Assembly (NCBI GenBank): GCA_017395065.1
Contig: JAFPWH010000032.1
Coordinates: 29,974-93,973, forward strand
Length of the DNA: 64,000 nt
From: Clostridia bacterium
GTDB lineage: Bacteria > Bacillota > Clostridia > Christensenellales > Aristaeellaceae
Direction of reading: 5' to 3'
The notes under the pieces are model-generated. The model saw only the letters and a list, made by a program, of their open reading frames with translations, searched no databases and was not told the DNA's origin. Numbering within the stretch: the first letter of the stretch is position 1; each line of letters opens with the position of its first letter. The position numbers were made by a program, and so were the translations under genes. Positions 10,334 to 18,513 of the stretch are shown piece by piece.

Positions 10334-11503
10334 TTACCTGCCGCGCAGGGCGTTTCTTACGCGCTCCGTCACGTAGGAGGCCGTGTTCCACCAGTATTTA
10401 TGGTCGTGGTAGAAGCGCAGGTACGGGATGTCGTGAAGCTGACAGGCGTTTTTCACGAGCTCCGAATCGCTGTTTTCCGACATCACCTCGACGATGAGCG
10501 CCCTGCGGGAGCCCTGCCAGAAGGTGTATACCGCCGAAGTGGTCACCAGTTTCGCCGGCTGTCCCGGAAGGCGAAGGGGCAGCTGCTTTTTGTCCTCGTC
10601 GACGCGGTAGCCTCTGAACTCCCTTGCGAACAGGCTCATGAAGTACTGATCGAAATCGCCCGGGAAATTGTACTGGTTCGGCTCGGAGGGCATTTCCCTG
10701 CCCCAGGGCGCATCCCGGTCGACGTCCGCATTTCTGCCGACGGGCGCCGGTTTCGGCGGCTGGGGTGTCATCGGGGGTTTGGGCGGCTGCGGCGCCATCG
10801 GGGGTTTTGGCGGCTGGGGCGGCTGCGGCGCCATCGGGGGTTTCGGCGGCTGCGGGGGCTGGGGCGCCATCGGGGGCCTGGGCGGCTGCGGCGGGACCGG
10901 CTGCACGGGTTTCATCGTCGCGGTCTGCACGTTTTGCGCGGCGCGCGCCGCAAAGCCCGCTCCCGCCGGCGTATAAGCGCGCTGTTTGGGAAGCGCGTCA
11001 CGCACGCGTCCGACCACATAGGAGCGCGTGTTCCACCAGCCGGGATGGTCGTAATAGAACCTGAGGTACGGGATGCGGTTCTTAAAGCACGCGGTGCGCA
11101 GGGAACGATCCTCGCAGTTTTCGTGCATGAGCTCCACGATGAGCTCGGTGTCCTGCCCGTTCATGAAGGCAAACACCGTCGTTTTGCGCTCCCTTTCCTC
11201 GGTGGTCAGCGACCAGCGGCCCTGCGCCCTGCGGGGGTTGTAGCGCGGGTTGTCCTTATGGCTCTCCACGATCCTGTAGCCCGGGAACTCGTTTTCGAAG
11301 AGCTCCGCGAAATACTCGTAGTACTTGCCGCGGTAGTTGAACTGGTTCGGCTCCGCGGGCATCGTTTCGCCCCAGGACCGGTTTCCCTGCGCCTGATCGG
11401 CCGGCCGCGGGGGCGCCGGGGGCGTCGGCCTCGGAGGCGCCGTGCGCTTGTTTTGGTCGTCAGCATTCGTCACGGCTTTGAAAATTTTGGACAGCAGATC
11501 CAT
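10334..11503 (-). CDS. Protein with two copies of an unrecognised ~120-residue domain joined by a Pro-rich linker
   Basis: I do not recognise the family of this 389-residue protein. Two homologous domains (about residues 44-170 and 262-389) both start WG.-.MP-EPNQ and end with IPYLRFY-DH--WWNT-SYV--RVR-AL. Between them is a proline-rich linker built from repeated MAPQPPQPPKP units. The central LIVELM-EN strand followed by a helix and IPYLRFY is reminiscent of a PD-(D/E)XK-like nuclease fold, but the expected ExK lysine is replaced, so catalysis is doubtful. GGGAGG precedes the ATG by a normal distance. It lies upstream of the RNA and RT on the same strand and could be part of that cassette. 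Confidence 0.65.
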   Translation of the reverse strand: MDLLSKIFKAVTNADDQNKRTAPPRPTPPAPPRPADQAQGNRSWGETMPAEPNQFNYRGKYYEYFAELFENEFPGYRIVESHKDNPRYNPRRAQGRWSLTTEERERKTTVFAFMNGQDTELIVELMHENCEDRSLRTACFKNRIPYLRFYYDHPGWWNTRSYVVGRVRDALPKQRAYTPAGAGFAARAAQNVQTATMKPVQPVPPQPPRPPMAPQPPQPPKPPMAPQPPQPPKPPMAPQPPKPPMTPQPPKPAPVGRNADVDRDAPWGREMPSEPNQYNFPGDFDQYFMSLFAREFRGYRVDEDKKQLPLRLPGQPAKLVTTSAVYTFWQGSRRALIVEVMSENSDSELVKNACQLHDIPYLRFYHDHKYWWNTASYVTERVRNALRGR

Positions 11504-11567
11504 ACGATTTCCTCCCGTCGATTTGGTTTTTACGAAAGCTCGGTCCCGGAGGGAGCAAGCGAATGTT

Positions 11568-12839
11568 TTATTCTTTTCCGATCACGGTGCACGTGCCCTC
11601 TGCGTCAGGCAGGCGGAACAGCCCGTGGCGCTTTTCGTTCCAGAGCATGCCGTCGGTGCGCTCCGGGTTCTGGGTCACGGCGAAGCGGAACGCGCGCGGC
11701 ACCGCGTCGTAGGAGACCATGCGCCCGACCGGGTCGATGAAGCACAGCCAGATCTCGGCGTCGTATTCGCCGGGCGCGAGCCCGCCAAGCGGGATGCTCA
11801 GGTCCAGCCGGCTCCTTTCGCCCTTTTTCGCCATGCACAGGGGTGCACTCATGCTCGTTGCGACGCAGCCGCTGCCCGGTCTGGACAAAAGCGTAAAGAG
11901 CCGTAAGCCCTTCACGTCCGTGTGCGCCCGCACCTCGAGGGAGAGGCGGATCACCCCGTCCATCGGGTATTCGGCGGACAGGACGTCTCGTATGTCCAGC
12001 GTTTCGAGCGAGGCGAGCTTGCCCATGTTGCCGCTGTGCTGAAGGGTGCTGAGGTCCACGTGTGTTTCAGCCAGGTGCGAAGAGCCCGCGTACAGGCCGA
12101 TCGCGTGCTCCAGTTCGCCGCTGTAGGTCAGGCGGCCGTTTTCGAGGTACAGCGCGGTCGTGCACAGCTGCCTGAGCGTATGCATATTGTGACTAACGTA
12201 GATGACCGTGTGGCCGGCGGCGAGCTCGCTCATTTTGCCGATGCACTTTTCCTGAAAGCGGCTGTCCCCCACCGCGAGCACTTCGTCGCAGATCAGTATA
12301 TCCGGGTCCAGATGCGCGGCCACGGCAAAGCCGAGCTTTACGTACATGCCGCTCGAATAGCGTTTGACCGGCGTGTCGATGAACGGTCCCACCTCGGAAA
12401 ACTCGATGATCTCGTCCAGGCGTTTGTCTATATCCGCGCGGCTTAAGCCCATGACGGCACCATTTAAGTAGATGTTTTCACGTCCGGTCAGGTGCTGGTT
12501 AAAGCCGGTGCCCACCTCCAGCAGGCTCGCCACCCGCCCCTTGTAGCGCACTGTGCCCTCCGTGGGCGCAGTGATGCGGGAGATGATCTTGAGCAGCGTG
12601 CTCTTGCCCGCGCCGTTTCTGCCGATGAGGGCGACGGCGCTGCCGGCGGCGATATCGAAAGAAACGTCCTTGAGGGCCCAGAACCTGTCTCCGCTTTTGC
12701 CCCTGAATTCCTCTTCGCGCTTGTCATGCTTAAAGCGCGCAAAAAATCTGTCAAGGTCGTCTCTCAGCGTACCGGAGCCGATCTGCCCCAGTATGTACTG
12801 TTTGGAAACGCCGCGCGCCTGCAAAACGATCTCGCCCAT
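11568..12839 (-). CDS. Polysaccharide/teichoic acid ABC exporter ATPase (Wzt/TagH-like)
   Basis: The 423-residue protein is an ABC ATPase with GRNGAGKST (Walker A, near residue 70), YSSGM (degenerate signature, near residue 160) and LICDEVLAVGD (Walker B). The YSSGM signature and the extra C-terminal domain from about residue 260 are typical of Wzt/TagH ATPases that drive export of lipid-linked glycans; in Wzt the extra domain binds the glycan end. Its permease partner is the gene directly upstream, nine bases away. It belongs to the minus-strand run starting at the HAD gene promoter near 15350. The exported glycan is not identified. Confidence 0.9.
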   Translation of the reverse strand: MGEIVLQARGVSKQYILGQIGSGTLRDDLDRFFARFKHDKREEEFRGKSGDRFWALKDVSFDIAAGSAVALIGRNGAGKSTLLKIISRITAPTEGTVRYKGRVASLLEVGTGFNQHLTGRENIYLNGAVMGLSRADIDKRLDEIIEFSEVGPFIDTPVKRYSSGMYVKLGFAVAAHLDPDILICDEVLAVGDSRFQEKCIGKMSELAAGHTVIYVSHNMHTLRQLCTTALYLENGRLTYSGELEHAIGLYAGSSHLAETHVDLSTLQHSGNMGKLASLETLDIRDVLSAEYPMDGVIRLSLEVRAHTDVKGLRLFTLLSRPGSGCVATSMSAPLCMAKKGERSRLDLSIPLGGLAPGEYDAEIWLCFIDPVGRMVSYDAVPRAFRFAVTQNPERTDGMLWNEKRHGLFRLPDAEGTCTVIGKE

Positions 12840-12848
12840 GCCGCCTCC

Positions 12849-13709
12849 TCAGATGACGTCCGCAAAGGTCCTTTCGACCTTCTGAAACAGCATTACGCCC
12901 AGGATCAGCATTAGCGCCGTGACGCCGAAGCTTATGCCAAGATACAGCCAGTCAAGCGAACCCGTGCCGAGATACGCGCTCCTGAAAAACTCGATGATCG
13001 GCGTCATGGGATTGAGCATGAAAAGCGTCCTGAGCGCGGGATACTTGTCCGAGAGCACCGAGGCCGGATACGCGACCGGGGAAATGTACATCCACAGCGA
13101 CACGCCGACGCCGATGAGCAGGGTAAGGTCCTTATACCTTACGGTCAGGGCGCTCAAACCTATGCCGACGCCCATGCCGAACAGCCCCATTTCGAGCACG
13201 ACCACGGGCGTAAGGGCGATGAGCCCCCAGTTTACGGCGATGCCGTAGCCGTTTATGAGGTTTGCTACGATCAATATGATGAGGAAAAACGCGAACTGTA
13301 TCAAAAAGCTCACGAACGTGACCAGCACCGTGGCCACGGGCGCGCACAGGCGCGGAAAGTACACCTTTCCGTAGAGCTTTTCGTTGTCCGCGAAGGTCTG
13401 GGCGGTCTTTTCGAGGCAGCGCGAAAAGAAATTCCAGGCGACGCTGCCGCACATGTAGAACAGGAACATGCTGGGTCCCTCGGTCTTTAAGCCGACCAGC
13501 ATTCCGAACACGAGCGTCAGTATGCCGCCCGTAAGCAGCGGCTGGATGATCGCCCAGGCGGGACCCAGAATGGTCTGCTTGTACATGGCCACGAAGCTGC
13601 GGCGGGCAAGCAGATACGTAAGGTCTCTGTAGCGCCAAAGCTCACGAAGATCGGGCAGGAGGCTCTTTCTTCGCGGGGCGATCTCGACCGTCCATTTTTC
13701 CTGCGGCAT
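12849..13709 (-). CDS. Polysaccharide/teichoic acid ABC exporter permease (Wzm/TagG-like)
   Basis: This 286-residue integral membrane protein has about six hydrophobic segments and the ABC-2 features LGPAWAIIQPLLTGGILTLVFG and MLNPMTPIIEFFR. The cytoplasmic amphipathic N terminus (REL..YRDLTYLLARR) is typical of Wzm/TagG. With the ATPase encoded downstream it would form a lipid-linked glycan exporter in the cytoplasmic membrane. It sits five bases after the PAP2 phosphatase gene, suggesting a single transcript and a common role in undecaprenyl-linked glycan export and carrier recycling; the last point is an inference from neighbours. Confidence 0.92.
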   Translation of the reverse strand: MPQEKWTVEIAPRRKSLLPDLRELWRYRDLTYLLARRSFVAMYKQTILGPAWAIIQPLLTGGILTLVFGMLVGLKTEGPSMFLFYMCGSVAWNFFSRCLEKTAQTFADNEKLYGKVYFPRLCAPVATVLVTFVSFLIQFAFFLIILIVANLINGYGIAVNWGLIALTPVVVLEMGLFGMGVGIGLSALTVRYKDLTLLIGVGVSLWMYISPVAYPASVLSDKYPALRTLFMLNPMTPIIEFFRSAYLGTGSLDWLYLGISFGVTALMLILGVMLFQKVERTFADVI

Positions 13710-13714
13710 TGTTT

Positions 13715-14662
13715 TTATCCTTTGTTTTCCTTCTTGGCCGGAAGCCTTTTTTCAAGGCGCTTGAACAGCAGCGGCCAAACGAATATGGCGACAAAGCAGG
13801 TAATGAAGTATCTTACCGCGCCGCCCGCGCTCTCCCCGAGCAAAGAGATGAACAGGGGCTTGGTGGCGTTTAGCAGCGCAAAGACCAGCGCCATGCCGAT
13901 TACGAGGCGCAGCGCGGCGCTCAGGATCGTCGCGGGCTTGTCGAAGCGTACGAACCTGCGCTCCAGCATCCAGCCCAGCATCATTCCGCAGACCGCGCCG
14001 ACCGTCTTGAATACGTCCATGGTGTTGCGGGCGATCTCTTCCTCGTCGCCCGGCAGCTTGCGCGTGAGCGCGACAATGAGCGCCGCGGCGGCAAGCGCAA
14101 AGGCGGAAAGGGCGATGGGCAGATCGAGCTTCGGGTTCTCCTCCAGCTTTTCGCTGAGGCGCCCCATCAGGAATACCAGTATGACGCCGAGCACCAGGCT
14201 TGCGAGCACGTCCTGCGGGGTATGCACGCCCAGATACAGGCGGCTTACGCCGACCAGTACGACCAGTATCCACGCGAGGATCTTGAAGACGCGCTTTACG
14301 CCCTTTCCGTAGACGAGCGCGCCGTAGGCCGCCGCGGCGTTGGCCGTGTGGCCGCTGGGGAAGGAGTAGGCAGTCGCGTCGTCGATCGCGTTTGCGTAGG
14401 GCACGATCTCTTTGTCGGTGCCGGCGCTCCTGACCCAGGGCCTGCGCGCGGCGAAGCTGATCTTGAGCAGCTGATTGATCGTAAGGCCGAAGAGCATCGA
14501 AAGCAAAAGGCGCGTTCCGGTCTTGCGGCTTAAGCACCAGTACACGAGGCAGGCGATGCCGATTGCGATTATTTCGTTGCCGAAGAACGTGAAAACGCTC
14601 ATCAGCTTTCCCACGAATTCCGGTCTGTTCGTTTGCAGCCAGTAAAGGATGTCTAAGTCCAT
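13715..14662 (-). CDS. PAP2-family membrane phosphatase
   Basis: The 315-residue multi-pass membrane protein shows the three PAP2 phosphatase motifs in order: AARRPW (the K/R-x6-RP site, partly conserved), FPSGHTA, and SRLYLGVHTPQDV. The family includes undecaprenyl-diphosphate and lipid phosphate phosphatases acting on the outer face of the membrane. Its position just before a glycan exporter makes recycling of the undecaprenyl carrier a reasonable guess. The C-terminal third has several more membrane helices than minimal PAP2 proteins. Its start overlaps the end of the HAD gene by ten bases. Confidence 0.88.
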   Translation of the reverse strand: MDLDILYWLQTNRPEFVGKLMSVFTFFGNEIIAIGIACLVYWCLSRKTGTRLLLSMLFGLTINQLLKISFAARRPWVRSAGTDKEIVPYANAIDDATAYSFPSGHTANAAAAYGALVYGKGVKRVFKILAWILVVLVGVSRLYLGVHTPQDVLASLVLGVILVFLMGRLSEKLEENPKLDLPIALSAFALAAAALIVALTRKLPGDEEEIARNTMDVFKTVGAVCGMMLGWMLERRFVRFDKPATILSAALRLVIGMALVFALLNATKPLFISLLGESAGGAVRYFITCFVAIFVWPLLFKRLEKRLPAKKENKG

Positions 14663-15294
14663 AATTCAAGTCCCTCGTAGCTTTCTATGTAATGATCTGC
14701 GCTGCGTCTTGCGCAGTCGAGTCTGTCCGCGTTGTGCCTGTCGTAGACGAGGCAGGCGGTCATGTGCGCGGCTTTTGCGCCCTCGATCCCCTCTGCGATG
14801 TCCTCGAACACGGCGCATTCATTCGGCGGCGTTTGAAGGCGGGAGGCGGCCAGCAGGTACACCTTGCCGGTCTTCTTGTGTGCGGAGCTTTCGTCGGTCG
14901 TGGCGAAGACGTCGAACAGGTCGTACACGCCGTTTCTCTTGAGCGCGGGCTCGTACAGTTCCTTCGTGAGGGTCGTGACCACGGCCAGCTTTCTGCCCGC
15001 GCGTTTGAGCTTTTTCAGATACGCTCCCGCGCCCGGCTTCAGCTCCACGCGGTGCACGTACTCGTCAAGGCACATATCATGCCAGACGGACACGATCCCG
15101 TCGACGCTCATTTTAAGGTCAAAGCGCTCCTTCGTGTATTCGGCGGTCTGGCGGAAGCTTAAGCCGCTTATGCTGCCCGCATAGTCTGCGGGCAACTCGA
15201 GGCCGCGTTCCTGAAAAAATCTGCGGTCGATGTCCTCCCAGATGCCGAGACTGTCGAAAAGCGTCCCGTCCAAATCAAACAGCGCTGCCTGCAT
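14653..15294 (-). CDS. HAD-family hydrolase, beta-phosphoglucomutase-like
   Basis: The 213-residue protein opens with the HAD nucleophile motif FDLDGTLFDS, has a four-helix cap with IDRRFF..RGLE, the VVTTLTK motif II threonine, a conserved lysine in the HKKTGKVYL segment, and the acidic FEDIAEGIEGA motif IV. It therefore looks active on a small phosphorylated substrate such as a sugar phosphate. It is the first gene of the minus-strand run leading into the PAP2 and exporter genes and has a near-perfect promoter upstream. The exact substrate cannot be read from sequence. Confidence 0.88.
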   Translation of the reverse strand: MQAALFDLDGTLFDSLGIWEDIDRRFFQERGLELPADYAGSISGLSFRQTAEYTKERFDLKMSVDGIVSVWHDMCLDEYVHRVELKPGAGAYLKKLKRAGRKLAVVTTLTKELYEPALKRNGVYDLFDVFATTDESSAHKKTGKVYLLAASRLQTPPNECAVFEDIAEGIEGAKAAHMTACLVYDRHNADRLDCARRSADHYIESYEGLELWT

Positions 15295-15324
15295 CGTTTC
15301 CCCTGCACAAGTTTACTTTATCTG

Positions 15325-15353
15325 ATTATAGCATTTTTGACGCGGCATGTCAA
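15325..15353 (-). promoter_or_regulatory. Consensus sigma-A promoter of the HAD-PAP2-exporter run
   Basis: TTGACA (15353-15348) and TATAAT (15330-15325) are both perfect and 17 bases apart. This is one of the two strongest promoters in the window and drives the envelope glycan export genes. Confidence 0.9.
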
Positions 15354-15446
15354 TTTGCAGTGCGTCCCATACGCGAATAAACTCCCGAAACAGGCCATTT
15401 ACTTCAGAATCTAACGCAAAATTTTCATTTGAAGCGGGCTTTTCTC

Positions 15447-15475
15447 TTGCGCCGGGCTCCGTCTTATGGTAAAAT
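15447..15475 (+). promoter_or_regulatory. Promoter and leader of rpsB-tsf
   Basis: TTGCGC (15447-15452) and TAAAAT (15470-15475) are 17 bases apart. The region 15295-15600 has no gene; apart from the two divergent promoters it holds a GC-rich untranslated leader of about 115 bases before rpsB, which may be a site for S2 autoregulation, though I recognise no named motif. Confidence 0.65.
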
Positions 15476-15600
15476 AACCTTTAGCGCCCGAAAAGAGGCG
15501 ATTTCTCACCTGCGCTGATTTTGGCGGCGGTTGCCCGATGGGTGCCGTGCAAGAGGCGACGCGCAGGGCGGAAAAAACATTTATTTAAGGAGGAAACCCA

Positions 15601-16341
15601 ATGGCAGTCATTTCCATGAAGCAGCTGCTCGAGGCCGGCGTCCATTTCGGACATCAGACCCGCCGCTGGAACCCCAAGATGGCTCAGTATATCTTTACCG
15701 AGCGCAACGGCATCTACATCATCGACCTGCAGAAGACCGTAAAGAAGATCGACGAAGCGTACATGTTCGTGCGCGACGTGGCCCTCGACGGCAAAGACAT
15801 CCTCTTCGTAGGCACCAAGAAGCAGGCGCAGGAGTCCATCGAGACCGAGTCCAAGAGATGCGGCATGTACTTCGTGAACAACCGCTGGCTGGGCGGCACA
15901 CTGACCAACTTCCGCACCATCCGCACCCGCATCGACAAGCTCAACGAGATCGACAAGATGGAAAAAGAGGGCAAGTTCGAACTGCTCCCCAAGAAGGAAG
16001 TCATCAAGCTCCTCGCCGAAAGAGAAAAGCTCGAAAAGAACCTGGGCGGCATCCGTGAAATGAAAAAGCTCCCCGGCGCTCTGTTCGTGGTCGACCCCAA
16101 GAAGGAGCACATCGCCGTGGCCGAAGCCCGCATCCTGGGCATCCCGATCGTGGGCATCGTCGACACCAACTGCGATCCCGACGAGATCGATTACGTCATC
16201 CCCGGCAACGACGACGCCATCCGCGCGGTCAAGCTGATCGCCGGCAAGATGGCCGACGCCGTGCTCGAAGGCAAGCAGGGCGAACAGCTCGAGGACACCG
16301 AGGCGGAAGCAGCCGCCCCCGCCGAAGAGGCCGAAGCTTAA
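15601..16341 (+). CDS. rpsB: 30S ribosomal protein S2
   Basis: This 246-residue protein is a full-length S2: [22 protein letters not shown] at the N terminus, the FVGTKKQAQ segment, [12 protein letters not shown] and the [14 protein letters not shown] stretch are all conserved. It binds the 30S subunit near the S1/anti-Shine-Dalgarno region. An acidic Ala/Glu-rich tail follows residue 225, a common feature. AAGGAGG lies eight bases before the ATG. It is followed after 18 bases by tsf, the classic rpsB-tsf pairing. Confidence 0.98.
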   Translation: MAVISMKQLLEAGVHFGHQTRRWNPKMAQYIFTERNGIYIIDLQKTVKKIDEAYMFVRDVALDGKDILFVGTKKQAQESIETESKRCGMYFVNNRWLGGTLTNFRTIRTRIDKLNEIDKMEKEGKFELLPKKEVIKLLAEREKLEKNLGGIREMKKLPGALFVVDPKKEHIAVAEARILGIPIVGIVDTNCDPDEIDYVIPGNDDAIRAVKLIAGKMADAVLEGKQGEQLEDTEAEAAAPAEEAEA

Positions 16342-16359
16342 TATACGGAGGAAATCAAA

Positions 16360-17283
16360 ATGGCTGAAATTACCGCTAAATTAGTAAACGAGCTGCGCGG
16401 CCGTACCGGCGCGGGCATGATGGATTGCAAAAAGGCCCTGGTCGCCTGCGAAGGCGATATGGACAAGGCCATCGACTTCCTGCGCGAGAAGGGCTTAGCC
16501 TCCGCCGCCAAGAAGCAGAGCCGCATCGCCGCCGAGGGCGCCGTAGGTTCCTTCGTGTGCAAAAAGTGCATGACCGGCGCGCTGGTCGAAGTCAACTGCG
16601 AGACCGACTTCGTCGCCAAGACCCCGAAATTCCAGGACCTCGTAAGTGCCATCGCAAAGCAGATCGTAAAGTGCGATCCCGCCGACGTGGACGCGCTGCT
16701 CGCCCAGAAGTATTTTGAGGACGAGAGCAAGACCATCGGCGACATGGTCACCGCCGCGACCGCCGAGATCGGCGAGAAGATCTCCGTGCGCCGCTTCGCC
16801 CGCTATGCCTCAAACGGCATCGTGGACAGCTACATCCACATGGGCGGCAAGGTCGGCGTTCTGGTAGAGGCCGACGGCGCCATCACCGACGCGACTCCCG
16901 AAGTCATCCACAACATCGCCCTGCAGATTGCCGCCGCCTCCCCCGTCGCGCCCGAATACGTGCGCCGCAGCGAGGTCCGCGCCGAGCATCTGGAGCACGA
17001 GAAGGAAATCCTGATCGCGCAGGCCAGAGAAGAGGGCAAGCCCGAGAACATCATTGAGAAGATGGTCATGGGCCGCATCAACAAGTTCTATCAGGAAGTC
17101 TGCCTGCTCGAGCAGCTCTACGTCAAGGACGGAGACCTGACCGTGCAGAAGATGATCGACAAAGAGAACAAGGGTCTCAACATCGTTCGCTTCACCCGTT
17201 ACCGCATGGGCGACGGCCTCGAGAAGAAGGTCAACGACCTGGCTGCCGAGGTTGCCGAGCAGAAGGCGAAGATGGGTCTGTAA
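16360..17283 (+). CDS. tsf: Elongation factor Ts
   Basis: The 307-residue protein has the UBA-like N terminus with [13 protein letters not shown], the [10 protein letters not shown] motif that inserts into EF-Tu, and the usual core repeat. It exchanges GDP for GTP on EF-Tu during elongation. Length and order are standard for a bacterial EF-Ts with an intact C-terminal module. Its GGAGG ribosome site lies nine bases before the ATG. A terminator-like hairpin follows the gene, so expression of pyrH downstream probably relies on partial read-through or an unseen promoter. Confidence 0.98.
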   Translation: MAEITAKLVNELRGRTGAGMMDCKKALVACEGDMDKAIDFLREKGLASAAKKQSRIAAEGAVGSFVCKKCMTGALVEVNCETDFVAKTPKFQDLVSAIAKQIVKCDPADVDALLAQKYFEDESKTIGDMVTAATAEIGEKISVRRFARYASNGIVDSYIHMGGKVGVLVEADGAITDATPEVIHNIALQIAAASPVAPEYVRRSEVRAEHLEHEKEILIAQAREEGKPENIIEKMVMGRINKFYQEVCLLEQLYVKDGDLTVQKMIDKENKGLNIVRFTRYRMGDGLEKKVNDLAAEVAEQKAKMGL

Positions 17284-17293
17284 GACGTTTTTC

Positions 17294-17324
17294 ACAGCGG
17301 GGAGTTTCTCCTCGCTGTTTCTTT
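17294..17324 (+). terminator. Terminator or attenuator after tsf
   Basis: ACAGCGGGGAG and CTCCTCGCTGT form an 11-bp stem (one G-T pair) around TTT, followed by a T-rich run. It lies ten bases after the tsf stop and 23 before the next start, so it can set a lower level for the pyrH part. Confidence 0.75.
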
Positions 17325-17346
17325 ATGTCGATTGGGAGGCAAAAAC

Positions 17347-17649
17347 ATGCTCGACCCGTTTGGGCAGATGCCCGCAGATTACCATAAGTCCCTTAAGAAA
17401 GCCCTGCTCTGGAGCGCGGTATTTCTGGTCCTGACGATCGTGCTGATGGCGATCATAGCCCCCTACGGCGAGACGGACGAAGAGATACCGGTTTGGGTGC
17501 TGATCACGTTCGTGGTCACGTCGCTGTGCATACTGGCCGCCTTCGTACTGATGATCAAATACGCCGTCAGCTGCGTAAAGATCGGCAGAAAGCGGATAAA
17601 GAGCCTCAAGCAGGAGCTAAGGCACAACGAGATCAGCGAGGACAGATGA
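17347..17649 (+). CDS. Small two-helix membrane protein
   Basis: This 100-residue protein has two clear membrane helices (about residues 19-39 and 50-73) and a charged C-terminal tail rich in Lys, Arg and Glu. I do not recognise the family. The start at 17347 is chosen because GGGAGG lies seven bases upstream; a TTG-initiated extension at 17332 would place the ribosome site inside the gene. It sits between tsf and pyrH, a place usually empty, and is 22 bases from pyrH, so it is likely read with pyrH. Confidence 0.7.
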   Translation: MLDPFGQMPADYHKSLKKALLWSAVFLVLTIVLMAIIAPYGETDEEIPVWVLITFVVTSLCILAAFVLMIKYAVSCVKIGRKRIKSLKQELRHNEISEDR

Positions 17650-17671
17650 CGAGAACAAATAAGGAGGAAAC

Positions 17672-18385
17672 ATGTACAGGCGCATCGTATTGAAGCTTTC
17701 CGGCGAAACGCTTTCGCCCCTCAAGGGCAGCGGCGAAACCGGCGTATTCTCGGCCGAAAGGGTGGACGAAGCCGCAAAAATGCTGATCAAGGTCGCCTCG
17801 ACCGGCGCGCAGCTTTGCGTGATCCTGGGCGGCGGCAACATTTGGCGCGGGCGCTTTACCGACCAAATGGACGCGACCGTCGCCGACAACATGGGCATGC
17901 TCGCGACGATCCTGAACGCGCTTTGCTGCGCGGAGGCCGTAAACCGCTTGGGCGGCAAGGCCAAGGTCTTTACCGCGCAGGAAATGACGCGCTTTGCCGA
18001 TTTGTACCGCGCGGACAGGGCGGACGAGGCGCTCAGCGACGGCTGCATCGTGTTCGTCGCAGGCGGCACGGGCAACCCCTTCTTTACGACCGATACCGGC
18101 GCGGCGCTCAGGGCCGCAGAGCTCAGGGCGGACGTCGTTTTCAAGGGCACCGGCGCGGAGGGCATCTTCGACAAGGACCCCAACAAGTATCCCGACGCCG
18201 TCATGTACAAAGAGATCACCTATAAAGAAGCCATCGACAAGCGCCTGGGCGTCATGGACACCAGCGCGTTCGTGCTGTGCATGGACAGGAAGGTACCGGC
18301 GATCCGCGTGTTCAAGATGGACGATCTGAACAACATCTACCGCGCCGCGATCGGCGAAGACCTGGGAACGACGGCGCACCTGTAA
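17672..18385 (+). CDS. pyrH: UMP kinase
   Basis: The 237-residue amino-acid-kinase-fold enzyme phosphorylates UMP to UDP. Typical stretches are RIVLKLSGE, ILGGGNIWRG, ADNMGMLATILNA and FVAGGTGNPFFTTDTGAALRAAE. Length matches the hexameric bacterial PyrH family. AAGGAGG precedes the ATG. In most Firmicutes the next gene is frr, then uppS and cdsA; here the operon stops at a strong terminator and a foreign gene follows, so the recycling-factor gene must be elsewhere in the genome. Confidence 0.97.
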   Translation: MYRRIVLKLSGETLSPLKGSGETGVFSAERVDEAAKMLIKVASTGAQLCVILGGGNIWRGRFTDQMDATVADNMGMLATILNALCCAEAVNRLGGKAKVFTAQEMTRFADLYRADRADEALSDGCIVFVAGGTGNPFFTTDTGAALRAAELRADVVFKGTGAEGIFDKDPNKYPDAVMYKEITYKEAIDKRLGVMDTSAFVLCMDRKVPAIRVFKMDDLNNIYRAAIGEDLGTTAHL

Positions 18386-18409
18386 TTCTCCAAACCAGCT
18401 CGGTGATAT

Positions 18410-18439
18410 GCTCATTCAGCAAAAGCTGAATGAGCTTTT
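18410..18439 (+). terminator. Terminator after pyrH
   Basis: GCTCATTCAGC (18410-18420) and GCTGAATGAGC (18425-18435) form a perfect 11-bp stem with an AAAA loop followed by TTTT. It marks the edge of the conserved rpsB-pyrH block. Confidence 0.88.
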
Positions 18440-18513
18440 GCACCCATATATTGATTAGTAAGTTGCGTATCCAAAGTTTATTGTTGTTATCTTGGAAAAA
18501 GGAAGTGAAAGCA

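Noticed and set aside
10755..10900. CRISPR-like short repeats
   Set aside because: They are in-frame codon repeats of a proline-rich linker, without unique spacers of constant length.
18430..18513. ATG start for the restriction protein at 18430
   Set aside because: It lies inside the stem of the pyrH terminator and has no ribosome site.
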